From assembly GCA_010356995.1 (NCBI GenBank), contig ML996704.1, forward strand, positions 666,404 to 730,403: a stretch of DNA of 64,000 nt, read 5' to 3'. The notes under the pieces are model-generated. The model ran no database searches. It was given only the letters and a program-made list of their open reading frames with translations, and was not told the DNA's origin. This document shows, piece by piece, positions 51,797 to 61,625 of this stretch. This stretch comes from Trichodelitschia bisporula. Its lineage: Eukaryota; Ascomycota; Dothideomycetes; Phaeotrichales; Phaeotrichaceae. Positions within the stretch are counted from its first letter, which is position 1. The number at the start of each line of letters is the position of its first letter. Position numbers and translations under genes: made by a program.

Positions 51797-52319
51797 GATG
51801 GAGGCATGTCCTTAGACGTGCATTCAAATAGCGTACATCCGTAAAGTGAGGGGTTTGATGGAAGATGGAGTAAGAGAGAAGAGAGAAGAGGCTCGTGGAC
51901 TGAATGTACGATGTGGCGATAGCTTCCTTTGTTACCTTCCTTACTCTGGTGAGCACGTCACCGTCGGCACTCCCATTCCTAGTAAGTACAGTACGTCACC
52001 GTGTTCCATCTACCATGACCCTCGGTCCTTCCTACGAGTAGAATGCTCCTTGCAGCGGTATATATGTAGTTGCAGGTACGTCTGCCTGAATGCCTGGTTT
52101 TCATCGTGTCCACATCTGATGTAGACATATATATTCAATTTAACCTCCAGTGCGGTTCCCGAAGGTCCATGCAGAGGGCAGCAATGAGCTAGCCAGCTAA
52201 GCTAGATATAACGATTGTATTTAACTCTCGAGAGTCTCTTCCTCGCTACAACTCTGTCTTTACCTCAATTTTCAGTACTATAGTTGCATTCGTATCGCTG
52301 TGAGCCTTTGCTCCCATCA
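51797..52319. repeat. Inverted-arm dispersed repeat, unit 3
   Basis: A minus-oriented arm (about 51797-52050) and a plus-oriented arm (about 52060-52319) stand head to head. The outer ends read GATGGAGGC on the left and GCTCCCATCA on the right, the same inverted terminal motif as in unit 1. The minus arm shares GGCGATAGCTTCC and GTAAAGTGAGG with unit 2. The plus arm keeps the GTATTTAACTCTCGAGAGTC core. It lies between two converging 3' ends. The two arms differ from each other more than corresponding arms do between units. Confidence 0.65.
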
Positions 52320-52375
52320 ACATCAACCCACCCCAACGCCATCCGTCCAAAATCCAACCCACCCTCTTAAACACA

Positions 52376-55152
52376 CTACCTCACCCTCCCCCCATGCTTC
52401 TGCACATCCCCCTTCTCCAGCTTCACCACCTTCCGACTCAACAAGCCCCTCAACTCCGGACTAACCACCTTAACCCTCTTCCCCTCCTCCTCCTTCCCAT
52501 CCCCAGCCTCATTCCCAGCACCAACCTTGCCCTTGCCCTTCGCCGGTCCGGCCTCTACGCCACTCGATGCCCCTCCGGCCCGAGAGGCAATGGAGCCTGC
52601 TTTCGCGGCCTTGAGCGCGGCGTTGGACTTCCCGTCGTCGCTGGATTTAGGTGAAGTAGGGGCGGGCAGGCGGCGTCGGGCCGTAGAGGGTGGAGGGAGC
52701 GGATTCTTCTGATCCAGCGCGGCGACGGTGCGTTGGAAGCGGTTGAAGAGGGCTTCGGCGCGGGAAAGGGTGGAAGGGAGGTCGATTGTGTTTGACAACT
52801 CATTGACTGTAGGCAAGGGGTGTTAGCGGGGACATTCAGAACGCGACAAGGAAACATATAGACGCGAAAGGAAAAGAGGCCCAGCATACCATATTTCAGC
52901 ACCTCATCAAAATGCTGCAAATGCTGCATAATGACATCGCGATGCTTCTCGAGAATGGCAAGCGCGACGAAGAGATGGAAGTTGGCGCTCAGATAGTCGG
53001 TCCAGAGGACTTCCCACAGCCTCAGCACGTCGGGCCACTCGAACTCGCGCTTGTACCACACGAGCAGCATGCGGAAGAAGAAGAAGAAATTCGTGGAATC
53101 GGCTTTTTGCAGGTGGAGATAGAGCGCCGGGTCGAGGAGTTGGACTAGGTGATCCAGCGTCAGCAACTGGAGGCGCATGCCGGACTGGTCGCGGAGAAAA
53201 TTGCGTTCCTGTTTATGTTAGAGAAGATGGGATAGGAGGGGAGGCGGAGACGCACCATACGCTCCATGAACCCAACGAAGCCCCAAAAGGCAACGGCATC
53301 GTCCTGCACGATGGCGTAGATGGGCGCGAGCAGGTCGCTCATACCCTGCACGTAGCCGAGCTCCTTGTTATACTCGTTGTACGTCAGGAGCATATCTTTC
53401 ATCTGCTCGAGATGCACATTCGTGCCCGCGTCCACGAAGGGCGAGTCCGGGTCCGGGTGCGGGATGTCTTCCCCCGCGAAGAGGGGGATGTGTCTGTCTG
53501 TGCGATGGACGTCCTTTTCTACCGCGCGGACCCCGACGAATGGGACACGTCAGTCTAGGTTCTTCTTCATGAGAGATACTGGAGAGAGGCTTACCGATGC
53601 GATTCTTCTGTTCGCGCCACCATTCCATCTCCTCCTCCGGCCCAGCACCCTCAATCATCCTCTCCCACCACGCCCCCTTAAGCCGTATGTACTCGTCGCG
53701 CTTACTATTCATAACCGCAGTCCTCTCCTCCCGCGAACTATCCCACTCATACACGCCCAGCAAGAAAAGCCACGCCTCTTTCCTCACCCCGTCATCCGCA
53801 TCCAGTCCCCCATGGAAAACCCTCTCCTTGACCTCATCCGGCGTGACCTGCAACCTGCCCTCTGTGTCAAACCACGCCTCCCACTCCCCCATATCAACCG
53901 ACTTCCGCCGCTCCGTCCCTTTGCTGGTGCTCACGTCCAGCAGTTCGAACTCGCCGACACCTGTATCCTCCATCTCGAGCACATCCCTCGCCGTCCAGAT
54001 CCTTGCATCCCGCTCCCGCTCACTCTGCTCCGCCATCCCCATCGCCCAGCGCGCGAGATAAATCCTTGCACTGTCAAACTCCTCCGACAGCGTCTGCACC
54101 TCCGGCGTAGCAATCAGCCGGCGCACCTGGGGGGGCAGTTTCGGGTTCTCGGCCACGGCCTGTGCGGTCCGGCGTGTAAACGTCGTGACTTGCGACAGCT
54201 TCTCAAGGATGTTCCAGCGTGTCTCCTTGACGAACTTGGTGAACGGGTCCATGGCGCCGTCCTGGGGCCCGCTCGCTCCCCCGGCTCCACCCTTCGGTGC
54301 CTCCGTAACTGACCCCTTGCGGTTCTTATCCACGCCATCCACGGCCGAAAAACCCCGGCGATCACCCTCCGTCGGCTCGATGAGGTACGTATTCGGATCC
54401 GCGCCCGCGCGCTCAACGCGCACATACCGCTTCAACCAGCGCAGCACCTCATCTCCACCCCAAAACATGCCGCTCTCGCCCTGGAACGGGTCGAAGCTCT
54501 CCCGCATAAGCCGGCGCCTTTGTAGAATCGTGCTCTGGCATTCCGAATCGTGGAAAAAGAGTGCGGGGAACGAATCACCAGCGCGTGTATTAATGACTAC
54601 GCTCCCGAACCACCACCCGATACTCGGCGGCCGCACGAGCAGGCTGTACACCTGAGAGACGGGGATGGCGAAGGCGTAGGTGCCGTGGCCTGTTGCGGGG
54701 GAGGACACGGTGATGGGCGGGGCGGGGACGAGGTAGGTTTGTTTTGGGGGGGAGGACGTGTCGCTGAGGTCGACTTTGACGTATGTGTCGTAGGCATCAC
54801 CTAAACACGACTCGGGGACCCAGGCTAGGAGGAGATCGGAGGGTGCGGACGCTGTAGGAGCGGAAGAGGAAGATGTGGGACGCGAGCCTGGTGCGGATTT
54901 TTGTTGGATGAGGGCGATGAAGCCGGGGATGTTATCTTTGGCGGAGGGGGAGGGGTGGATGTAGACCTAGACTGTTAGGAGACGAATGGAGACGAATGGA
55001 GACGAGAGATGGCGTACTTTGCTCTTCGTGTACAGTAGCTTGACGCCCCGGCCCGTCTTCGTGTGGCGGATGGTGTTGTACTCGCCCTCATCATCGTCAG
55101 ACATAGCGTAGAAGGAAGCCGTTGGTGACGGCGGTGATTCGGCGTTGGTCAT
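52376..55152 (-). CDS. GYP7: Gyp7-type Rab GTPase-activating protein (TBC domain)
   Basis: Exons 55152-55018, 54966-53595, 53518-53256, 53208-52890 and 52806-52376 (introns 51, 76, 47 and 83 nt) give 839 residues. Gyp7/TBC1D15 proteins stimulate GTP hydrolysis on Ypt7/Rab7 at vacuolar and late-endosomal membranes. The N-terminal Rab-binding region (GRGVKLLYTKSKVYIHPSPS) is followed by a linker with an acidic/Lys stretch. The TBC domain carries KNRIEKDVHRTDRHIPLF with the arginine finger, ELGYVQGMSDLLAPIYAIV with the glutamine finger and FWGFVGFMERMERNF. FEWPDVLRLWEVLWTDYLSA and ALAILEKHRDVIM close the domain. The tail is Ala/Lys-rich. The exon 2/3 junction was chosen at GCGGTAG because it restores the IEKD motif. 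Confidence 0.93.
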
Positions 55153-55650
55153 TCTTCGTGCTAACAGAAAACGAGAAGCAGAAGGAGATCAAGTGTTGAT
55201 GTTGAGAGCAGAAGCTGAGCTCATGACCTGAGCAAGAGGGTGGTTGTAAGACAATGGCCAAACGGGTGACCAAAGCCTGGTGGGCGATGACGCTGGTCAC
55301 GCCTCCTCTCGTCTGTCCGAAGCGCGGGGGGGCGGGGCTGAGCGATGGTGGGGGGGCAAGACGCGCGGCGTTCGGGTAGGCAGCCACTTTAACGGGATGG
55401 CGATTGGGTTCGAACGGCGGGGGTGGTGCAGGAGGACGTCGATGAGCAATCGGTGGTACAGTATCGTGTGTTTATTTCGTGATAATTGCTTAGATGGATT
55501 AAAATGGGGACAATGGCTTACCGGCGCTTTAGGCCTCGGCGTGGTGAGTGTGCTCAGAGTGACGGAATCCTTTGTGCATACTCCTGAGATAGGCGCTTCG
55601 TCCCCCTCATCTAGAACTACGCTGTAAACAAGTTGGGTCTGGCCCGTCAA
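55153..55650. other. Intergenic stretch
   Basis: Promoter of the Gyp7 gene. A 115-codon frame at 55280-55627 shows no recognisable protein. Nothing else seen. Confidence 0.45.
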
Positions 55651-55872
55651 GCTGATGGGAGAAGAGCTCTAGTTCTAGCACGTGCAATGGCATCTGTGTA
55701 AACTCAAGATTATAGTAGAAGACAAAGAGAGAGATAGAAGAAGAAGAAGAGAGGAAGAGGCTCTCGAGACTTAAATACACGATGCCAAGTATCCTCCTTT
55801 GCTCCCTTCCTTCTATCATGCGCTCATTACGGATGTACATCATGTCCCTTGGTATGTACCTTCCTGACATAA
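55651..55872 (-). repeat. Single arm of the dispersed inverted-arm repeat
   Basis: About 220 bases match the left arm of unit 1 and the right arm of unit 2. Shared motifs are the CTGATGGGAG outer end, CACGTGCAATGGCATC, a GA-rich stretch, GAGGCTCTCGAGACTTAAATAC, GATGCCAAGTATCCTCCTTTGC and TACCTTCCTGACATA at the inner end. No second arm is recognisable downstream (55873-56112), so this is a half unit. It is the best-preserved arm, in my comparison by eye. Confidence 0.75.
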
Positions 55873-56112
55873 CAATGCTCCCTCAATGTCCACCCCACGA
55901 GCCATAGCACACGAAGAACGAGAACGCTCGAGTAAAGCAGAGCTCATATTATCGCTCCATAGACGCAATCAAAGCGGCAAGCGTAATCATGTACCATCGT
56001 GGCCCCGCATGCCCAGCGCCCCAAGGCCACAGAAACTCCGGCGCTCAACTCCCAATCGCCCAAACTCCATGCTCCCCAGTGACATTCAGGCTCAAACGAC
56101 AACTCCAATCCC

Positions 56113-56976
56113 TCATCTCATCGGCTTCGGCCCGCTCGGCAACCCCATGCGTCCACTAGTCGGCCTCACCCCTCCCTGCTGTCCCGCATCATACCCGCCC
56201 TGCGCCCCTGCCCGACCAGCATATCCCCCTCCACTCCCATACTCCTGCCCCCCTCCCCACTGCGCCCCCCCCACCGGCGTCCCACCCTGTCTAGCAGGCG
56301 GCGCAAACCTCCCCCCTCCCTCAAACCCTCCACCCGCCGCACTCCCCACACTCGCCTGACTAGGCGTCGGGCTCGTCGTCCTCCCGGCGCCCCACAACCG
56401 CGCCTTAAGTCTATCCTTATTACTCCCGGTCCCGGAACTAGTCGGCGGGCTCGGGTCCTCGCTGAACCGACTAGACACCGACGTCTGGCTTTGGTAACTG
56501 CCCGCGCGCTGGCTTGGCAGCAACCTCGCACTCAGACCTCCCTCCGAGCCGCCCTGCGCCGCTTGCGCGCGCAGCCCGCCGGGACGCAGGGACGCAGGGA
56601 CGGAGGGCTGGGCGGGCGGTGTAGGTACTGGCTTGGGCGAGTCCCAGAGATCGGACAGACCGCCGGCGCGGCCGGAGCCCCAGCGTGCGGGGGGCTGCGC
56701 GGGCTGTTGCTGCGCATACTGGGGCGCTTGCTGCTGGAGAGCCGGATTCGAGGAGACCATTTGGATTGGGGCGGGGGCCTTGGGGTCCGGTGGCAGCCAG
56801 TCCGGGAACGGCCGGCCCTTTTCGGTGTAGTAGGCGCGGAGGACGCGGGAGATATGCGAGTCGTCTTCGGTGTCGCCGTCGGCTTCGGAGGAGATGAGCT
56901 GCCGGCGGAGATTGTTGTATTTGGAGGAGGTTTGGGTGAGGAGGGAGGAGAAGAAGGAGGAGGAGTTGAGGTTCAT
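56113..56976 (-). CDS. Mso1-like Sec1-binding exocytosis protein
   Basis: A single exon encodes 287 residues. The N-terminal 65 residues match the Sec1-binding region of Mso1: SSSFFSSLLTQTSSKYNNLR, then SSEADGDTEDDSHISRVLRA and YYTEKGRPFPDWLPPD. In yeast, Mso1 binds the SM protein Sec1 and helps SNARE-driven fusion of secretory vesicles at the plasma membrane. The rest is disordered: Gln/Pro/Ala-rich (QQQAPQYAQQQPAQPP), then WGSGRAGGLSDLWDSP and DRLKARLWGAGRTTSPTPSQ, then a Gly-rich tail. Two WD/LWG motifs in the disordered part could be partner-binding sites, as is common in fungal homologues. The start is placed at 56976. Confidence 0.85.
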   Translation of the reverse strand: MNLNSSSFFSSLLTQTSSKYNNLRRQLISSEADGDTEDDSHISRVLRAYYTEKGRPFPDWLPPDPKAPAPIQMVSSNPALQQQAPQYAQQQPAQPPARWGSGRAGGLSDLWDSPKPVPTPPAQPSVPASLRPGGLRAQAAQGGSEGGLSARLLPSQRAGSYQSQTSVSSRFSEDPSPPTSSGTGSNKDRLKARLWGAGRTTSPTPSQASVGSAAGGGFEGGGRFAPPARQGGTPVGGAQWGGGQEYGSGGGYAGRAGAQGGYDAGQQGGVRPTSGRMGLPSGPKPMR

Positions 56977-57790
56977 GGTTGGGGGGTGGGGGGCGATGGG
57001 TGTGCTTCAGTGCGAGGGAAAGGGTAGGCCGTGGCACAGGCGTGAGGGTTTGGTTGAGTACAGGTACGAGTTGTGTGTAGCGGGTTGCTGTAGAGGTGGT
57101 GAAGAAGTTGACTTGTGAGTTGGTACAAGTGCTGCAGTGTGTTGTGACCTTGGTTCCGTCGCCCCGCAAAACGCTACCAAGCTCGCTAGTCCGCTTTTGG
57201 GCGGACACCTGAGGCATCCGGAGATACCAGCGCCACTCGACCTCATCATATAACTCAACCTCTGCCATCCAATACTGAAGTCACTGCACCTCAAACCCGA
57301 AATTCTCTAACATCTCATTCATATAAAAACCATCGACTGGAGACAAGGCTCCCTTTGCAACGCAGGAACGAGGCCAGCAACAATCCATCCATCAATGGGA
57401 AGGATTTTAGTGGACGGGCACGCGTGGGAGGCTGTCCACTCTGAAGCCTATTCGTCCTGTCTTCGCCGCGCAGCCTTGCAGCTCTCTCCGGGCGTAAAGT
57501 GCGGCTGTGAGGGTGGGGCATGCAGGTTGTATCACAATGCCATCGCCTCGAAGTCGCAGAGAGACTCAACGAAGCAGGATGACGTCCTTTCGTAGCTCCT
57601 CCGCCGTCAACAGGCGTTTTACCGCCATGAAGCCGATATCCCATCTCATACAGCACGTTCACTTCAAGTCATCCCATTATTAATATCACCTCTTCATCGC
57701 CCCTCCCACCAGCGCTCCACGTTCTCGCGCCGGCAGCCCACGGTTCCTCATTCTTCATTATACAACCCACCCCCCCCACCCCCCCTCCCA
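56977..57790. other. Intergenic stretch
   Basis: Promoter of the Mso1-like gene and 3' side of the MFS transporter gene. No gene recognised. Confidence 0.5.
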
Positions 57791-59544
57791 TCACACACTC
57801 TCCTTCTCATCAATCCCCGTCTTCATCCCCGCCAACCCCGCCGCGGCAACACTACTCTGCCTCCTCTTCATATTCTTCGCCCGCGTCTCATCCAAACTAA
57901 GTGCAAACTTGCTCTTCGCGCGAATCTGCGGGCCCTTTTTGTAGAAGATGTAGATCGGGGCCGTTACCAATATCGCTAGACATGCCAAAATGGTTGATGC
58001 GTATTCGAGGGGCCGGCCCGGGATGTTGGTGTACACTGTCTCGTTAGTAAAGTAGTGGGGAAGGGGGAGGAGAGGGGCGTACTAGGTGTGGAGTATAATG
58101 CCGCTATGCCAGCGAGGAAATCGCGCGCGAGATCGTTCCCGCCCGTCGCGCTCGCGGCGTACGGCCCATATGCCGCGGTCATGTAATCGATCGAAGACTG
58201 GTAGATAGCGTAATTGGCGATCCCGACCAGCGACGAGAAGATCATGGGCGCGATCCACGGTATGCCATGACTGGGGCCTAGACTAGTCCACGCGAACCCG
58301 AACAGCCCGATAGCCTCCAGCGGCGCGAGGTACAGGAGCCACCAGAGTCTGGCTTCGGGTTGTAGGGCGCCTGGGTCTTTGCGTCGTATGCCGCGGAAAC
58401 GGTGGATGGAGGGGAGGTAGGAGAGGTAGGAGAGGAAGTATCCGATCAACAGCCTAAACCATCAGCCTCACCCCAACCCCAAGGACATACTCACGGCAAA
58501 AACGCCAACCCAACCTGCACAGTACTAAACCCCCACTGCTTATACACCAGCGCAAAACTCTCCAAAAACGAAAAAATCAACGCATCACTAAACCCACTCA
58601 AAAGACTCAACCAAAGCACAATCGGCTCCGTAAAAAACATATAGAAAGGGCGATACCAAATCGTCCACACCTCCCTGAACGTCAACTTATGCAACTCATT
58701 TGGGCCGTACACATTCGTCTCCCCCGCCTTGCGCCTCCGCTTAGCCTCCCTATCCAGCAGAATCGTAGCCCGCGTCTCGGGGTTGAAGAAGAAATGCACG
58801 GCTTGTACGAAGCCGCCGAAGATGAGCTGGATCCAGAAGACCCAGGGTAGGGAGAGATATGCTTCGACGAAGGAGCCGACGATGGCACCGACGACGGAGC
58901 CGCCTACGGAGGAGAGGACGAGGAATGCGACGGCGTACTCTTGGTCGTTGGGCTCCCACATATCGGCCAGAACACCGAGAGTTACCGAGCCGCCTTCTCG
59001 CGTTAGCGAAGTTATGAAGAGTGGAAAGGGACGTACCAGCCGTGCTCAACCCCCCCAACGCCCGACAAACAACATACGTCGCATAATTCGGTGCCAACGC
59101 ACACGGAATCTGCCAAATATTCACCAAAAACAAACTCATCTGCTGAATCGGCCACCGCCCCAGCTCCTCACTCCACGGCGCCCAAAGCTCGCACCCAAAC
59201 GCATACGCGACTAAAAACGTCATCTGCGGCACCCGGGCGGCCTGCTTGCTCACGCCGAACTTCTCGACGATGCCCCCGACGGCGTTGGCGTACATGCTGG
59301 CGTTGAGGTTCATACTGATTTGTATGAAGAAGACGACGATGAGGATTTGCCATTTGCGCCATGTGGGGAAGGAGTAGCCTAGCACGTCCCAGGCGTCGCC
59401 TTCGGTGAGTTCCCATTTTCCGTCCTCGCGCTTCTTGCTGGTGGGATCGCCTTTCAGTTCGGATTCCTGCTCGACCTGCCCCGCGTCGCCGTAGAACCCC
59501 GGGTCGGCCTCGTGCTGGTCGGGGGCTGAGGTCGCCATGTCCAC
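57791..59544 (-). CDS. MFS transporter of the drug/polyamine (DHA1, Tpo1-like) family
   Basis: Exons 59544-59037, 58993-58495, 58453-58083 and 58035-57791 (introns 43, 41 and 47 nt) give 540 residues with about 12 membrane helices. An acidic N-terminus precedes the first helix (FPTWRKWQILIVVFFIQISM). Family signatures are CRALGGLSTAGGSVTLGVLA (motif C-like), PNDQEYAVAFLVLSSVGGS, FFFNPETRATILLDREAKRR in the loop after helix 6, and TEPIVLWLSLLSGFSDALIF with YKQWGFSTVQVGLAFLP. PMYTNIPGRPLEYASTILAC opens the last pair of helices. Such plasma-membrane proton antiporters export polyamines or toxic compounds. The substrate cannot be told. The acceptor of intron 1 is the second of two adjacent AGs, chosen to keep the STAGGS motif. 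Confidence 0.87.
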
Positions 59545-60600
59545 CTCTTATCCTGAATCAAATGCGGGGGAAGTGGAGTAGGGGTATCTAGCGAAATAGC
59601 CAACGCGAACGGCAAGCGGAAATGCCTCCACCTCCTCCCCCCCTCCCCGCCCTCGACATTTTATTCAACCCGAAGCTTTGTGTCAAGCAAGCTTTCCCCC
59701 GGCGCGGCGCGGAGCCTTGCACGGCTTGGCTTTCGTATGTGGCTGCGGGCTGCGAAAAGCGGGGTGCACGTGAGGCTTTGCGGGGGAGGCCTGGCGATGG
59801 TTTGGGGGGGGATCGGCGGGGTAGATGCTGGGGAAGGGGATTGGGGTGCATGGCGGGGGGATGAGGTTGGTTGGGGGGGGGGTGGTAGGGAGGATTGGGT
59901 GGATGTTGGGTTGGTATTCTGACGGAGCGGTTGAGTCTGCATATTCTTGCGTGCGTGATATGCCAAAACAGCGTCGTGTGCTCTCTCTCATCCTCCCCAC
60001 ACTCCAAACTCCACACGCTGGAACCCCGAGGGCGATGCAGAATCAGCCCAGTCCCGCGGGGAATACCTGCCTGCATCAAGTTTCGCCGGCATCAGCGCCG
60101 CAAACCTCAAACCCCAGAAGCGGTCAAATTCCAGCCCTAGACGAGCCTCATTCCCATCGTGACGTCACCCCAACAACCCCAACTCCTTCACACAATCCCT
60201 CACACATCTCCTTCATGCACACGCCGCAGTAGCCCGTGCTCAGCAGCCACAAACAGCTAGCATCACTCCTTTGCCTTACCCGTAGTGCCAGCTTCGCACG
60301 CCTTCATCGCAGTAGAGTACCGTAAGCACCAACCCAGCCTTGCCCACATGACGCTTTCGGCGCTATGTCAGCGCGAAGGATCGTACATCCCCGAATCCTT
60401 ACCTTCAGCATCTCTCTGATCCATGCCGTCTGACGGCAATCAGCACCGGGCCCCGTCTGCACGCGCGGCCGAACAACCACCAGCCCCAAGCTCCCATCTC
60501 ATGCCCGCCTCTCCGCCCTCCATCCCCGCACCTCCATCCCCCATTCTTTTTCTTACACTGTCAAGACCTTATCGCTGGTAAACAACCCCATCAATCCCCA
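59545..60600. other. Intergenic stretch
   Basis: Promoter of the MFS gene and upstream sequence of the tRNA. Short G-rich and C-rich frames overlap on all strands; none is credible. Confidence 0.45.
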
Positions 60601-60699
60601 GGCAAGGTGGCCGAGTTGGTTAAGGCGTCAGGTTAAGGTCTCCCTTAGCGCAATATCCTGATTCAGAAATGAGCACGAGTTCGAATCTCGTCCTTGTCA
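60601..60699 (+). tRNA. tRNA-Leu (AAG), with 17-nt intron, copy 2
   Basis: Identical to the copy at 37075 over all mature positions: acceptor GGCAAGG/CCTTGTC, anticodon loop TTAAGG+T, variable arm and T-arm. The two differences fall inside the 17-nt intron after position 37. A TTTT run follows within about 10 bases as terminator. Confidence 0.93.
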
Positions 60700-61625
60700 A
60701 TATTCTTTTAGTTCCGTCCCCGCTTCCCATCATGCTAGAACTCGGGCCGATGACACTGTTTTTGGCTCCCGGGGGGGGCAAGGATGGGGCTGGGCGGTGG
60801 AAGGTGGAGGTCTGGACCGCTTCGTAACGCGTAACGACCGCCTGGTATAGAAGGAGAGAGCGACGCGAGCTTCACACCACGACATAGCAAGTGAGGCATC
60901 ACACACTATATTCCTCCACTACATACCCTGATCTGATCTATGTTCATATTCCGCCGGTCATCCCCATCACAAGAAACACCATAATCAACCCAATAAACCT
61001 AACCCATATCATGCATTTCCTCCCAACCACCAAGGGAAAGCCTCATCCCATCTCACCCCAACCCCGCCTCCAGTAGCGATTCTAAGTATATTTACGACGA
61101 AACCTGAGCTCATTACCCATAGCGCACACTTTTCCCCCAAAACACCAACGATAATTCTCATGATCATGATCGGGGTATGTTCATACTGCCTGTCCCCGCC
61201 CCCGCCCCCAGGCCTCCCAAACCGCCTCATCGACACAACTCGGGTAAACGAAAAATGAACAAATCCATCATGTCCAGCGACCGGAGTCCGTAAATACGCA
61301 CCGTGACCCATTTCTCCATCCCATCCAGGCCTCTCCCTTCCCCATTCACATCTCCATAACGCCGTTCCATCCAGTCCAGTCCATCCTCAGGTCATAGCCG
61401 TGGTCGTCGGGTCGTGCAATCCTCGTTGTGCGCCGTCGCTTTTCCCCATCCAGTTTCCTAGCCGGCCCCTCCATCCGATTTCTCCATCCGATGCGTCTAT
61501 CAGCATGCAGCATTACCCACCCCCCTCCACTAGGAGATGGCAATTAGGCATCACGCCCCCCCCTCCCCCCCCAACAAAAGAATAACACAGGGAATGAAAT
61601 GAACCCCCATCCTCTCGTCCCCAGC
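60700..61625. other. Intergenic stretch
   Basis: It mostly corresponds to the 3' UTR and downstream side of the Pumilio gene. Pyrimidine-rich on the plus strand near 61440-61580. No gene recognised. Confidence 0.45.
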
